64,000 nt of DNA, from contig CAVVJF010000011.1 in assembly GCA_963748485.1 (NCBI GenBank), forward strand, positions 620,001-684,000. The letters run 5' to 3'. A program made the position numbers and the translations under genes. The notes below the pieces were generated by a model. The model made no database searches and had not been told where the DNA came from. It saw only the letters and a list, made by a program, of their open reading frames with translations. The DNA comes from DASRWT01 sp963748485. GTDB taxonomy: Bacteria > Methylomirabilota > Methylomirabilia > Rokubacteriales > CSP1-6. Below, piece after piece: positions 52,045 to 61,037 of the stretch; within the stretch, counting starts at the first letter, position 1; each line of letters starts with the position of its first letter.

Positions 52045-53405
52045 CCTCCCTCCTCGCCTTCCTCGTCGTGATCGGCGTCCTCATCGTGATCCACGAGCTG
52101 GGCCACTTCGTCATGGCCCGCCTCGCCGGCGTGGGCGTCGAGCGCTTCTCCGTCGGGTTCGGGCCCGTGCTCTGGCGGTATCGCGGCAAGGAGACCGAGT
52201 ACTGCCTCTCCGCGATTCCCATGGGTGGGTATGTGAAGATGGTGGGCGACGACGAGAACCCGCTGGAGGGTGGCAAGGGGCCCACGGTGGATCCGGCGAA
52301 GGCGTTCAACAACAAGTCGCTGATCGCGCGCTTCCTCATCGTGTTCGCGGGCCCGGGGATGAACTTCGTCCTTGCCGCCGTGATCTTCGCCCTCGTCTAC
52401 ATGATCGTGGGCCGCCCCGCGCTGCACGCGGTGGTGGGCTCGGTGGCGCCGGACAGCGCCGCCGCCCGGGGCGGCCTCGCGGCGGGCGATCGCATCCGGG
52501 GCGTGGACGGGCGGCCCACGCAGTACTGGGACGAGGTGATCCGGCTGGTGCGGGAGGGCGGGGGCAAGCCGCTCGAGCTCACTGTCGCCGGCCCCGCCGG
52601 GGCCGAGCGCCGCATCACGGTGACTCCCGCCCGCGTCGCCGAGAAGGACATCTTCGGGGACGATCGCGAGGTCTGGGACATCGGGGCCACGCCGTTCGTG
52701 GCGGCGACCATCGGCGACGCCGTGGCCGGGTACCCGGCGGCCCAGGCGGGCCTGCGCGGGGGCGACACCGTGCTCACGATCGAGGGTCGTCCGATCGTCA
52801 CCTGGAGCGATCTGGCGGAGGTGATCAGTCGCCGCGCCGATCAGCCGACCCGCCTCGAGGTGCGGCGCGGGAGCGAGACGCTCACGGTGACGGTGACGCC
52901 GCAGGCGGTGAAGGATCGCGGTCCCGACGGCAAGGAGACCACGGTCGGCCGCATCGGGATCAGCCCGGCGCCCGCCGCCACCTACGTGCGCGTCAACCCG
53001 GTGCTCGCGGTGTGGGAGGGGGCGGCGAAGACCGCGGAGATCACTGCCCTCACCGCCATCGGCCTCTGGAAGATCGTGGTGGGCCAGCTCGACCGGTCCA
53101 ACATCGGTGGGCCGATCCAGATCGCCCAGGCGGCGGGGGAGCAGGCACGGCACGGGCTGCCGAGCCTGGCCTTCTTCACCGCCGTCATCAGCGTCAACCT
53201 CGCCCTCCTGAACCTGCTGCCCGTCCCTATGCTGGACGGCGGGCACCTGCTCTTCTTCGTCTGCGAGGCCGTGCTGGGGCGCCCGCTGTCCATTCGGAAG
53301 CGCGAGGTCGCCCAGCAGGTGGGCTTCGTGCTGCTGCTCATGCTGATGGTGTTCGCGGTGTACAACGACCTGGTGCGTATCGACGTGCTGCGTTTCTTCC
53401 GCTAG
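52041..53405 (+). CDS. rseP: site-2 intramembrane zinc protease RseP
   Basis: 454 residues. First membrane helix with the zinc motif HELGH (about 19-23), two PDZ domains in the periplasmic part (near 125-205 and 215-300), and the second catalytic region with NLLPVPMLDGGHLLF (Asp ligand). Cleaves anti-sigma factors and signal peptides in the membrane. ATGA overlap with dxr. Confidence 0.94.
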   Translation: MTSLLAFLVVIGVLIVIHELGHFVMARLAGVGVERFSVGFGPVLWRYRGKETEYCLSAIPMGGYVKMVGDDENPLEGGKGPTVDPAKAFNNKSLIARFLIVFAGPGMNFVLAAVIFALVYMIVGRPALHAVVGSVAPDSAAARGGLAAGDRIRGVDGRPTQYWDEVIRLVREGGGKPLELTVAGPAGAERRITVTPARVAEKDIFGDDREVWDIGATPFVAATIGDAVAGYPAAQAGLRGGDTVLTIEGRPIVTWSDLAEVISRRADQPTRLEVRRGSETLTVTVTPQAVKDRGPDGKETTVGRIGISPAPAATYVRVNPVLAVWEGAAKTAEITALTAIGLWKIVVGQLDRSNIGGPIQIAQAAGEQARHGLPSLAFFTAVISVNLALLNLLPVPMLDGGHLLFFVCEAVLGRPLSIRKREVAQQVGFVLLLMLMVFAVYNDLVRIDVLRFFR

Positions 53406-53426
53406 CTCGAGCGAGGGCCATCCATC

Positions 53427-53774
53427 ATGGGACAGTATAAGTGCCACGTGTTCGTCTGCACCTCCGGGGAGACCTGCCCGGGGCAAGGCGACGTCGAGAA
53501 GTACGTCAAGACCCTCCGCGCGGCGGCCGCCACCGCGGGCAAGCACACCGAGGTCCGCATCAACAAGGCGGGCTGCTTCTCGCAGTGTGGACACGGGCCG
53601 ATGATGGTGATCTACCCGGACAATGTCTGGTATCACGGCGTGCAGGAGGCCGATCTCGCCGAGATCTTCCAGTCGCACATCCTGGGGGGCAAGCCGGTCG
53701 CGCGGCTCGTGTACGATCCCGGGGTGCCGGGGGCCAACAAGGTGCACGTCGCGCCCAAGCCCGCCGGAGGCTGA
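53427..53774 (+). CDS. thioredoxin-like [2Fe-2S] ferredoxin
   Basis: 115 residues. Ligand pattern C11 and C17 (FVCTSGETCPG), then C50 and C54 (AGCFSQCGHGP), as in the Clostridium-type thioredoxin-fold ferredoxins and NuoE-like domains. Electron carrier of unknown partner. Located between rseP and proS, where it has no obvious functional link. Confidence 0.88.
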   Translation: MGQYKCHVFVCTSGETCPGQGDVEKYVKTLRAAAATAGKHTEVRINKAGCFSQCGHGPMMVIYPDNVWYHGVQEADLAEIFQSHILGGKPVARLVYDPGVPGANKVHVAPKPAGG

Positions 53775-53779
53775 GCCCG

Positions 53780-55483
53780 GTGCGCTGGAAGGGCGCCCTC
53801 ATCCCGACCCTCCGCGACGATCCCGCCGACGCCGAGGCAGTGAGCCATCGCCTCATGGTCCGCGCGGGGATGGTGCGCCAGCTGGCGGCCGGCATCTACG
53901 TTTATCTGCCCGTGGGCCTTCGCGTGCTGGACAAGGTCAACGCCATCATCCGCGAGGAGATGAATCGGATCGGCGGTCAGGAGATCACGATGCCTGTGCT
54001 GCATCCCGCCGAGATCTGGCAGCAGTCCGGCCGGTGGGACGCGATCGGCGCGGAGATGTTCCGCCTGAAGGATCGCTACGGCCGCGACATGTGCCTCGGC
54101 ATGACGCACGAGGAGGTGATCGCCTGGCTCGCCTCCAAGGAGATCCGTTCCTACCGCGACCTGCCGCAGATCTGGTATCAGATCCAGACCAAGGAACGGG
54201 ACGAGGCCCGGCCCCGCTCGGGTGTGCTGCGCACGCGGGAGTTCCTCATGAAGGACTCCTACACGCTCGATCCAGACACGGCGGCGCTGGATCGCTCCTA
54301 TCAGGCCCATCACCAGGCCTACTGCCGGATCTTCGATCGCTGCGGCATCCGCTACATCGTGGTGGATTCGGACCCCGGCATGATGGGCGGGTCGGGCTCG
54401 CACGAGTTCATGGCGCCCAGCGCGGCCGGCGAGGACGACGTTGCCCTCTGCGCGGTATGCGGCTACGCCGCCAATGTCGAGCTCGCGCGCGGGGTGCCCG
54501 CCACCCCGGCGGCGCCGTGGAGCGCGCCCGCGGAGGTGGCCACCCCGGGCGCCCGCACCATCGCGGAGGTGTCCGGCCAGCTCAAGGTCGATCCGGCGCT
54601 TACCATCAAGTCGCTGCTCTTCATGGGGCCGTCGGGAGCCGTGCTGGCGCTCGTGCGGGGTGACCACGCACTGCACGAGCGGAAGCTCGCCCGTGTGCTG
54701 GGCGGGGAGGCGCGTCCCGCCCATCCCGACGAGGTCAAGGCGCAGCTGGGTATCGCGCCGGGCTCGATCGGGCCCGTCAAGGTCCCCGGCGCGCCGCGCA
54801 TCCTGGCCGACGCGTCGCTCCGGGAGGGGCGCTACGTGGTGGGCGCCAATCGCGAGGGATACCACCTCACCGGTGTCGGCCCCGGCGTCGACTTCGCCGC
54901 GGAGTTCGTGGACCTCCAGGTCGCGCTGCCCGGCGAGGCGTGCCCGCGGTGCGGCAAGCCGCTCGCCGTCGAACGGGTGATCGAGATCGGCAACATCTTC
55001 AAGCTGGGCACGACGTACTCGGAGGGCCTGGGCGCGACCTACCTCGACGAGCAGGGGCAGCAGAAGCCGATCGTGATGGGCTCGTACGGCATCGGGCCCG
55101 CCCGCATCTGTGCCGCCGCGGTGGAGCAGCGCCACGATGCCGACGGCATCGTATGGCCGTGGCCGATCGCGCCCTTCCAGGTGCACCTGGTCCCCATCGC
55201 CGGCAAGGAGGGGGCGCAGACCGCCGCCGCCGAGGCGATCTACGCGGAGCTCCGGGCCGCCGGCTTCGACGTCCTCATGGACGACCGTGACGAGCGCGCG
55301 GGGGTGAAGTTCAAGGACGCCGATCTCCTCGGCTGCCCCATCCGCGTCACCGTGGGGCAGGGACTGGTGAAGGAGGGGGTCGTGGAGGTGCGGGAACGCG
55401 CCTCCCGCCAGGATCGAAAGGTGCCCCGCGCCGATGTGCTCGGCGCGGTGCGGGAGATCGCCGCCCGGCTCGCCGGATCCTGA
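53780..55483 (+). CDS. proS: prolyl-tRNA synthetase
   Basis: 567-residue class II synthetase of the bacterial type. Motif 1 and 2 regions (GIYVYLPVGLRVLDKV; RPRSGVLRTREFLMKDSYTL), the inserted YbaK-like editing domain (about 220-390) and motif 3 (GSYGIGPARICAA), followed by the anticodon-binding domain (DVLMDDRDERAGVKF). GTG start five bases after the previous stop. Confidence 0.95.
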   Translation: MRWKGALIPTLRDDPADAEAVSHRLMVRAGMVRQLAAGIYVYLPVGLRVLDKVNAIIREEMNRIGGQEITMPVLHPAEIWQQSGRWDAIGAEMFRLKDRYGRDMCLGMTHEEVIAWLASKEIRSYRDLPQIWYQIQTKERDEARPRSGVLRTREFLMKDSYTLDPDTAALDRSYQAHHQAYCRIFDRCGIRYIVVDSDPGMMGGSGSHEFMAPSAAGEDDVALCAVCGYAANVELARGVPATPAAPWSAPAEVATPGARTIAEVSGQLKVDPALTIKSLLFMGPSGAVLALVRGDHALHERKLARVLGGEARPAHPDEVKAQLGIAPGSIGPVKVPGAPRILADASLREGRYVVGANREGYHLTGVGPGVDFAAEFVDLQVALPGEACPRCGKPLAVERVIEIGNIFKLGTTYSEGLGATYLDEQGQQKPIVMGSYGIGPARICAAAVEQRHDADGIVWPWPIAPFQVHLVPIAGKEGAQTAAAEAIYAELRAAGFDVLMDDRDERAGVKFKDADLLGCPIRVTVGQGLVKEGVVEVRERASRQDRKVPRADVLGAVREIAARLAGS

Positions 55484-55514
55484 GCCGTCCGCCCGGCCCG
55501 GCGGGGTCCCGGTG

Positions 55515-55543
55515 TTGCGGGGGCCCCGGCCGTGTGCTAAAGT
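55515..55543 (+). promoter_or_regulatory. possible promoter of the rimP-nusA-infB operon
   Basis: TTGCGG (55515-55520), 17 bases, TAAAGT (55538-55543). If real, transcription starts about 55550, at the foot of the hairpin that follows. Confidence 0.45.
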
Positions 55544-55550
55544 GTCGCCA

Positions 55551-55575
55551 AAAGTGGGCTTTGCCCACTTTTTTT
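55551..55575 (+). terminator. intrinsic terminator (or leader attenuator) between proS and rimP
   Basis: AAAGTGGGC (55551-55559), loop TTT, GCCCACTTT (55563-55571) running into TTTT: the best intrinsic terminator in the window. It ends the proS transcript and, given the promoter just upstream, may also act as an attenuator for rimP. Confidence 0.85.
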
Positions 55576-55601
55576 CTGAGGATTTGGGAGGCGATCGAGC
55601 G

Positions 55602-56093
55602 GTGAGCGATCTGGAAGGGCGACTCAGCCGCATCGAGGCCGTGGCTTCCCCGGTGCTGGAGGCACACGGCCTGTCGCTCGTCGATGCGGAGTGGCGCCAC
55701 GAGGGTCGGCGCTGGGTCCTCCGGTTCTACGTCGACAAGGACGGGGGGGTCGGAATCGCCGACTGCCAGCGCTTCAGTCGAGAAATGGGCGACGTCCTGG
55801 ACGTCTCCGGGCTCATTCCCGAGCCGTACGACCTGGAAGTCTCGTCCCCGGGCCTGGACCGCGAGCTCAAGAAGGATCGGGAGTTCGCCTGGGCGGTCGG
55901 GCGCGAGGTGCACTGCTGGGTGCGCGAGCCCCTGGAGGGTCGCCGGGAGTTGACGGGGGTGCTCGTGGCGGTGACGCCGGAGGCGCTGACGGTGTCGGAA
56001 GCGGGAGGGGAAGCCTGCGCGGTACCGCGGCGGCTCCTCAGCAAGGCGCGGCTTGTGCCCGCGCTGTTCAAGCGGAAGCAGGGAGCAACGTGA
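55602..56093 (+). CDS. rimP: ribosome maturation factor RimP
   Basis: 163 residues. N-terminal domain with LSLVDAEWRHEGRRWVLRFYVDK (first part) and DCQRFSREMGDVLDV, then the C-terminal SH3-like domain with YDLEVSSPGLDREL. Needed for 30S maturation. GTG start after GGGAGG; stop overlaps nusA (GTGA). Confidence 0.93.
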   Translation: MSDLEGRLSRIEAVASPVLEAHGLSLVDAEWRHEGRRWVLRFYVDKDGGVGIADCQRFSREMGDVLDVSGLIPEPYDLEVSSPGLDRELKKDREFAWAVGREVHCWVREPLEGRRELTGVLVAVTPEALTVSEAGGEACAVPRRLLSKARLVPALFKRKQGAT

Positions 56094-57469
56094 TCAACAA
56101 AGAGCTCATCTACGTCATCCAGCAGATCGGGAACGAGAAGGGGATCGTGGTCGAGGTCCTCTTCGAGGCGCTGGAGTCCGCCCTGTTGTCGGCGTCCAAG
56201 AAGACCATGGGTGTGGCTGACAATGTCCGCATGCACCTCGATCGCCACACCGGCTCGCTGCAGGTCTTCGCCCGCAAGAAGGTCGTGGAGGCGGTCACCG
56301 ACCCCAAGCTGGAGATCCGCCTCGCCGAGGCCCGCGCGCTGAACCGCGACGCCGAGCTGGAGGACGAGATCGAGGTGGAGCTGCCCCCGCAGGAGTTCGG
56401 CCGCATCGCCGCCCAGACCGCCAAGCAGGTCATCCTGCAACGGGTGCGGGACGCCGAGCGCGACGCCATCTACTCCGACTTCATCGACAAGGAAGGCAAG
56501 ATCGTCCGCGGGGTCGTGCACCGCATCGAGAAGCGCAACGTGATCGTCGAGCTGGGGAAGGCCGAGGGCGTGATCACCGAGCGCGAGCAGATCCCGGGTG
56601 AGCGCTATAACCCCGGCGACCGCGTCCGTGCCTACGTGCTCGAGGTGAAGAAGACGGCCAAGGGGCCTCAGATCCTCCTCTCGCGCACCCACCCGGGCTT
56701 CCTCGCGCGCCTGTTCGAGGCCGAGATCCCCGAGATCGCCGAGGGCATCGTCCAGGTGCGCGCGGCCGCCCGCGAGGCGGGGGAGCGCGCCAAGGTCGCG
56801 GTGGCCTCCACCAAGCGTGACGTCGATCCCATCGGGGCGTGCGTGGGCCTGCGCGGCACCCGCATCCAGGTGATCAGCCGTGAGTTGCGCGGTGAGAAGA
56901 TCGACATCGTCGAGTGGGCCCCTGACGCGTCCGCTTTCGTGGCGCGCGCGCTGTCGCCCGCCAAGGTGTCCTCGGTCTCCCTCAGCGAGCCGGAGGCGGA
57001 AGGCGAGCAAGGCGCGGTGCTCGTGGTCGTGCCGGACAATCAGTTGTCGCTGGCCATCGGCAAGCGCGGGCAGAACGCACGCCTGGCCGCCAAGCTCACC
57101 GGCCTTCGGGTGGACATCAAGAGCGAGGGTGAAATCGAGGAGGAGCGGCGGCGCGATGAGGAAGAGCGCGCGGCCGGGCGGGAGGCGCTCGCCGAGTTCG
57201 CGGGGGTAGGCGCCCAGATGGTGGAGCGGCTCACCGAGGCCGGCCTCTATTCGCCGGCGCGCATCGTGCGGGCGGGGCTCGAGGCCCTCGAAGCGGTGCC
57301 CGGCATCGGCCAGGCCAAGGCGGCGGCCATCCTCAAGGCGGCGGTGGAGTGGATCGAGGCGCACCCGGTGGTCGTGGATCAGGAGCCTGTCCCCGACGAG
57401 GGGCTCGAGGACGTGCGCGCTCCCGAGGAGACGGGGTCGGAGGATGTGCCCAGGGCCCAGGCGGGGTGA
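56090..57469 (+). CDS. nusA: transcription termination/antitermination factor NusA
   Basis: 459 residues. N-terminal RNA-polymerase-binding domain (1-125), S1 domain (about 130-200), two KH domains (about 200-345; GACVGLRGTRIQVI and LAIGKRGQNARLAAKLTG) and one C-terminal helix-hairpin-helix unit (about 365-430) with an acidic tail. The second acidic repeat of E. coli NusA is missing, as in many phyla. GTG start. Confidence 0.95.
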   Translation: MINKELIYVIQQIGNEKGIVVEVLFEALESALLSASKKTMGVADNVRMHLDRHTGSLQVFARKKVVEAVTDPKLEIRLAEARALNRDAELEDEIEVELPPQEFGRIAAQTAKQVILQRVRDAERDAIYSDFIDKEGKIVRGVVHRIEKRNVIVELGKAEGVITEREQIPGERYNPGDRVRAYVLEVKKTAKGPQILLSRTHPGFLARLFEAEIPEIAEGIVQVRAAAREAGERAKVAVASTKRDVDPIGACVGLRGTRIQVISRELRGEKIDIVEWAPDASAFVARALSPAKVSSVSLSEPEAEGEQGAVLVVVPDNQLSLAIGKRGQNARLAAKLTGLRVDIKSEGEIEEERRRDEEERAAGREALAEFAGVGAQMVERLTEAGLYSPARIVRAGLEALEAVPGIGQAKAAAILKAAVEWIEAHPVVVDQEPVPDEGLEDVRAPEETGSEDVPRAQAG

Positions 57470-57801
57470 AGCGGGCGGCGCCGCGGCGCACCTGCCTCGG
57501 CTGCCGGCAGGTGCGGCCGCAGGACGAGATGGTCCGGTTGACTCGCGGGCCCGACGGTCGGGCGCGGGTCGACAGCGGCGCGAGGCAGACGGGGCGGGGC
57601 GCGTACGCGTGCCCCTCCGAGGAATGCCTGACGAGGGCGCTGCGCAAGGGCCGTCTCGATCACGCGCTCCGCCGCGCGACGAAGGCGCCCGAGTTGAGCG
57701 TGGATGAGATACTGAAGCAGGTGCTTGGCGAGCCGCAGCCGAAGGCGAGGCGGCAGTTGCCTGGCGAGCCGCAGCCGAAGGCGAGGCGAGCGGATACGTA
57801 A
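57466..57801 (+). CDS. ylxR: YlxR/RnpM family RNA-binding protein, C-terminus built from a repeat
   Basis: 111 residues. The DUF448 core (RRTCLGCRQVRPQDEMVRLTR... GRGAYACPSEECLTRAL) ends near residue 85. The last 25 residues (GEPQPKARR twice) are encoded by the start of a 62-bp repeat array, so the gene's natural end has been replaced or extended by it. The related RnpM modulates RNase P. GTG start overlaps nusA stop; TAA stop overlaps an ATG (TAATG). Confidence 0.9.
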   Translation: MKRAAPRRTCLGCRQVRPQDEMVRLTRGPDGRARVDSGARQTGRGAYACPSEECLTRALRKGRLDHALRRATKAPELSVDEILKQVLGEPQPKARRQLPGEPQPKARRADT

Positions 57802-58072
57802 TGGGGTCCCGCGCGGAGCGCGGGGGCGAGCCGCAGCCGAAGGCGAGGCGAGCGGATACGTAATGGGGTCCCGCGCGGAGCGCGGGGGCGAGCCGCAGCC
57901 GAAGGCGAGGCGAGCGGATACGTAATGGGGTCCCGCGCGGAGCGCGGGGGCGAGCCGCAGCCGAAGGCGAGGCGAGCGGATACGTAATGGGCTCCCGCGC
58001 GGAGCGCGGGGGCGAGCCGCAGCCGAAGGCGAGGCGAGCGGATACGTAATGGGCTCCCGCGCGGAGCGCGGG
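57763..58072 (+). repeat. five tandem 62-bp repeats with hairpin and chained mini-ORFs
   Basis: Units start at 57763, 57825, 57887, 57949 and 58011; a partial copy precedes at about 57727. Units 1-3 are near-identical and 4-5 differ from them by one G-to-C. Each has a 7-bp stem CCCGCGC-GGA-GCGCGGG and a TAATG. From each ATG the frame stays open 20 codons to the TAA of the next unit, which again overlaps an ATG: ATGs at 57801, 57863, 57925, 57987 and 58049, the last frame ending at 58138 inside infB. This fills the whole ylxR-infB gap (57802-58112). Confidence 0.9.
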
Positions 58073-58112
58073 CGGACAGTCGACGGCGAGACGAGGGTAA
58101 AGGAGGCGGGCT

Positions 58113-60656
58113 TTGGCGGGACGTCTGAAGGTCATTGACCTGGCGAAGGAGCTGGGCGTCACCAGCAAGGACCTCTTGGTGGCCCTTGATAGCATGGGCC
58201 AGAAGAACAAGCGGGCGATGACGCCGCTCGACACGGCCACCGCCAACGAGTTGCGTGTGAAGCTCGGCCGGGGCCGCGACATCCCCGTCGAGGCCAAGCC
58301 CAAGCGCGCGCCCAAGCCCAAGGCCGTTGCCGTCCAGGGCGACGGTGCCGAGCCCGCCGTGGCCAAGGCGCCGCGCAAGGGTGGCGCGAAGTCCGCCGCG
58401 GCGAAGACAGCCAAGATCGAGCCCGAGCCCGTGCCGATCGCCGAGGTCGCCAGGCCCGCCGCCACCATCTTCCGGCCGGCCCCTGTCGCGCCCGCGCCGG
58501 CTGGCCCCGGCGAGATCGCGCCCGCTCCCGCGGGGCCGCCCACGATCGAGCTGATCCGTCCGGCGATCACGCCCGCCACGCCTGCGAGTCCGCCGAGCAG
58601 TCCAATGGTCGAGCCGCCGCGCGTGGAGCCCCTCCGTCCCGCCGCCGCTCCCGTTCGCCCCGCCGCCGCCGCGGCGCCGCCCATTGCGCCGAAGCGTCCG
58701 CTCACACCGTCGGCCCCGCCGCGCCCGGGGGCGCCCCCGCCGCTGTCGCGTCAGCCGCTGTCCGCGACGCCGCGTATCGTGCCACCGTCGCCCGCGCGGC
58801 CCGCCGCGCCGGCGCCGCCGCCGCGTCCGGTGCCGCCCGCCGTCGTGGTGAAGCCGCCGGAGCCCAAGGTCGTCCCCGAGCCCAAGCCGCCCGAGCCGCC
58901 CGTCGAGGTCAAGCGCGAGCTCATCAAGCTGCCCGAGTCGGTCACGGTTGGCGAGCTGGCCGCGGCCATGCGCCGCAAGTCGGGAGAGGTGATCAAGGCG
59001 CTCCTCGAGCTGGGGGTGATGGCCACCGTCAACGAGGTGCTCGATCCGACCGCGGCCAAGCTCGTCGCGGACAAGTTCAGCTTCGATGTGGAGGTCCGCT
59101 CGCTGGAGGGGGACATCCTCGAAGAGGAAGAGACGGACCCGTCCCAGCTCAAGCCACGGCCTCCGGTGGTGACCGTGATGGGCCACGTCGATCACGGCAA
59201 GACGTCGCTCCTGGACGCCATCCGCAAGACGCGGGTGGCTGAGAAGGAGGCGGGCGGCATCACTCAGCACATCGGCGCCTACCAGGTCGACACCAGCCAC
59301 GGCAAGGTGACGTTCCTGGACACGCCGGGCCACGAGGCGTTCACCGCCATGCGTGCCCGCGGTGCCCAGGCCACCGACATCGTGATCCTCGTGGTGGCCG
59401 CGGACGACGGCGTGATGCCCCAGACGGTGGAGGCGGTGAACCACGCCAAGGCCGCCGAGGTACCCATCATCGTCGCGGTGAACAAGATCGACAAGCCGGG
59501 CTCCGAGCCGGACCGCGTCAAGCGCGAGCTCGCCAATCACGGGCTCGTCCCCGAGGACTGGGGCGGCCAGACCATCTTCGTGCACACCTCCGCGAAGCGA
59601 GGCGACGGCATCCCGCAGCTCCTCGAGATGACGGCGCTCCAGTCGGAGATCCTCGAGCTCAAGGCCAATCCCAACCGCGCCGCGCGCGGGGTCATCGTGG
59701 AAGGCCGGCTCGACCGCGGTCGCGGTCCCGTGGCCACCGCCCTGATCCAGTCCGGGACGCTCAAGGAGGGCGACGCGGTGGTGGTGGGCTCGCAGTCGGG
59801 CCGCGTGCGCGCGATGTTCTCGGACCGCGGCAAGAAGGCGCAGCATGCGGGCCCCGCGGATCCCGTCGAGATCCTGGGTCTCTCCGGCGTCCCTCAGGCG
59901 GGCGATACGCTGTTGGTGGTCGCCGACGAGCGCAAGGCGCGGCAGATCGCCACCGTGCGCGCCGACCGCGAGAAGCTCAAGGGCAAGGGCTCTGCCCGCA
60001 TCACGCTGGAAGAGCTCCACAAGCAGATCGAGTCGGGCGAGGTGAAGGAGCTGCGCCTCATCCTGAAGGCGGACGTGCAGGGCTCGGTGGAGGCCCTCAC
60101 CGAGTCGCTCGAGCGCCTGTCCACCGACGAGGTCAAGCTCAAGGTCATTCATGGCTCGGTGGGCGCGGTGAACGAGTCCGACGTCATGCTGGCCTCGGCC
60201 TCCAACGCCATCGTGCTGGGTTTCAACGTGAAGGCCGACGCGAAGGCGGCCAGCCAGGCTCAGTCCGACGGGGTGGACGTGCGCAGCTACAGCGTCATCT
60301 ACGACGTCATCAACGACGTCAAGGCGGCCCTGTCCGGCATGCTCGCCCCCGAGATCCGTGAGACGATCCTGGGGCGCGCCCAGGTGCGCCAGCTCTTCCC
60401 CATCTCCAAGCTGGGCCTCATCTTCGGCTCCTCCGTGCTCGAGGGGAAGATGGTGCGGAGCGCGCGCGTGCGCGTGAAGCGGGGGGAGACGCTGCTGGGC
60501 GAGGGCACGATCTCGTCGCTCAAGCGCTTCAAGGACGACGTGCGCGAGGTCCTGCAGGGGCTGGAATGCGGCATCGGGGTCGACGGCGTCAAGGGCATCG
60601 CGGCGGGGGACACGATCGAGGCCTTCAGCACCGAAGAGGTCGCGCGGACGCTCTAG
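58113..60656 (+). CDS. infB: translation initiation factor IF-2
   Basis: 847 residues. N-terminal winged region (VIDLAKELGVTSKDLLVAL), a long Pro/Ala/Lys-rich linker (about 60-265), then a second IF2-N helix domain, G domain with GHVDHGKT (357-364), DTPGHEAF and NKID, and domains II-IV. Places initiator tRNA on the ribosome. TTG start with AAAGGAGG ahead; the start codon lies inside the last mini-ORF of the repeat array. Confidence 0.96.
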   Translation: MAGRLKVIDLAKELGVTSKDLLVALDSMGQKNKRAMTPLDTATANELRVKLGRGRDIPVEAKPKRAPKPKAVAVQGDGAEPAVAKAPRKGGAKSAAAKTAKIEPEPVPIAEVARPAATIFRPAPVAPAPAGPGEIAPAPAGPPTIELIRPAITPATPASPPSSPMVEPPRVEPLRPAAAPVRPAAAAAPPIAPKRPLTPSAPPRPGAPPPLSRQPLSATPRIVPPSPARPAAPAPPPRPVPPAVVVKPPEPKVVPEPKPPEPPVEVKRELIKLPESVTVGELAAAMRRKSGEVIKALLELGVMATVNEVLDPTAAKLVADKFSFDVEVRSLEGDILEEEETDPSQLKPRPPVVTVMGHVDHGKTSLLDAIRKTRVAEKEAGGITQHIGAYQVDTSHGKVTFLDTPGHEAFTAMRARGAQATDIVILVVAADDGVMPQTVEAVNHAKAAEVPIIVAVNKIDKPGSEPDRVKRELANHGLVPEDWGGQTIFVHTSAKRGDGIPQLLEMTALQSEILELKANPNRAARGVIVEGRLDRGRGPVATALIQSGTLKEGDAVVVGSQSGRVRAMFSDRGKKAQHAGPADPVEILGLSGVPQAGDTLLVVADERKARQIATVRADREKLKGKGSARITLEELHKQIESGEVKELRLILKADVQGSVEALTESLERLSTDEVKLKVIHGSVGAVNESDVMLASASNAIVLGFNVKADAKAASQAQSDGVDVRSYSVIYDVINDVKAALSGMLAPEIRETILGRAQVRQLFPISKLGLIFGSSVLEGKMVRSARVRVKRGETLLGEGTISSLKRFKDDVREVLQGLECGIGVDGVKGIAAGDTIEAFSTEEVARTL

Positions 60657-60659
60657 GCG

Positions 60660-60950
60660 ATGTCGGCGGCGCGGGTGGCGGTAGGGACCGTCGAGCTGCA
60701 CCTCCCCGATGTCGGGTCGCTCAAGGGCAAGCGGCACGCGCTCAAGGGGCTCAAGGAGAAGCTCCGGCGGCGGTTCGAGCTCTCCGTCGCCGAGGTGGAT
60801 CACCAGGATCTGTGGCAGCGCGCCACCCTCGCCCTCGCCTATGTCTCGGGAAACTCGCGGCATGCCAACGAAGTGATCTCGAAGGCAGTCGACTTCATCG
60901 AGGACAACCTCGACGGCTACGTCACCAACGTCGAAGTCGAAATCCTCTGA
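60660..60950 (+). CDS. DUF503 (YlxP-like) protein
   Basis: 96-residue protein with VGTVELHLPDVGSLKGKRHALK and SVAEVDHQDLWQRATLALA, the DUF503 signatures. Function unknown, but it is found between infB and rbfA in many bacteria and is assumed to help ribosome assembly. Three bases after infB. Confidence 0.92.
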   Translation: MSAARVAVGTVELHLPDVGSLKGKRHALKGLKEKLRRRFELSVAEVDHQDLWQRATLALAYVSGNSRHANEVISKAVDFIEDNLDGYVTNVEVEIL

Positions 60951-60962
60951 CCGTCGCCCGTT

Positions 60963-61010
60963 CCGGAACGATTCTCCGGAGGCAGTGCCGGAGCGATTGT
61001 CCGGGGCAGT
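60963..61010 (+). repeat. two imperfect 25-bp direct repeats
   Basis: CCGGAACGATTCTCCGGAGG... (60963-60987) and CCGGAGCGATTGTCCGGGG... (60988-61010). Each contains a CCGGA/TCCGG inverted repeat. They lie in the 143-base gap between the DUF503 gene and rbfA. Confidence 0.65.
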
Positions 61011-61037
61011 TGATTGGCGAGGTGAGCCGCCCCTGGC

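Noticed and set aside
57763..58072. CRISPR array
   Set aside because: Units are contiguous tandem copies without variable spacers, and no cas genes are nearby.
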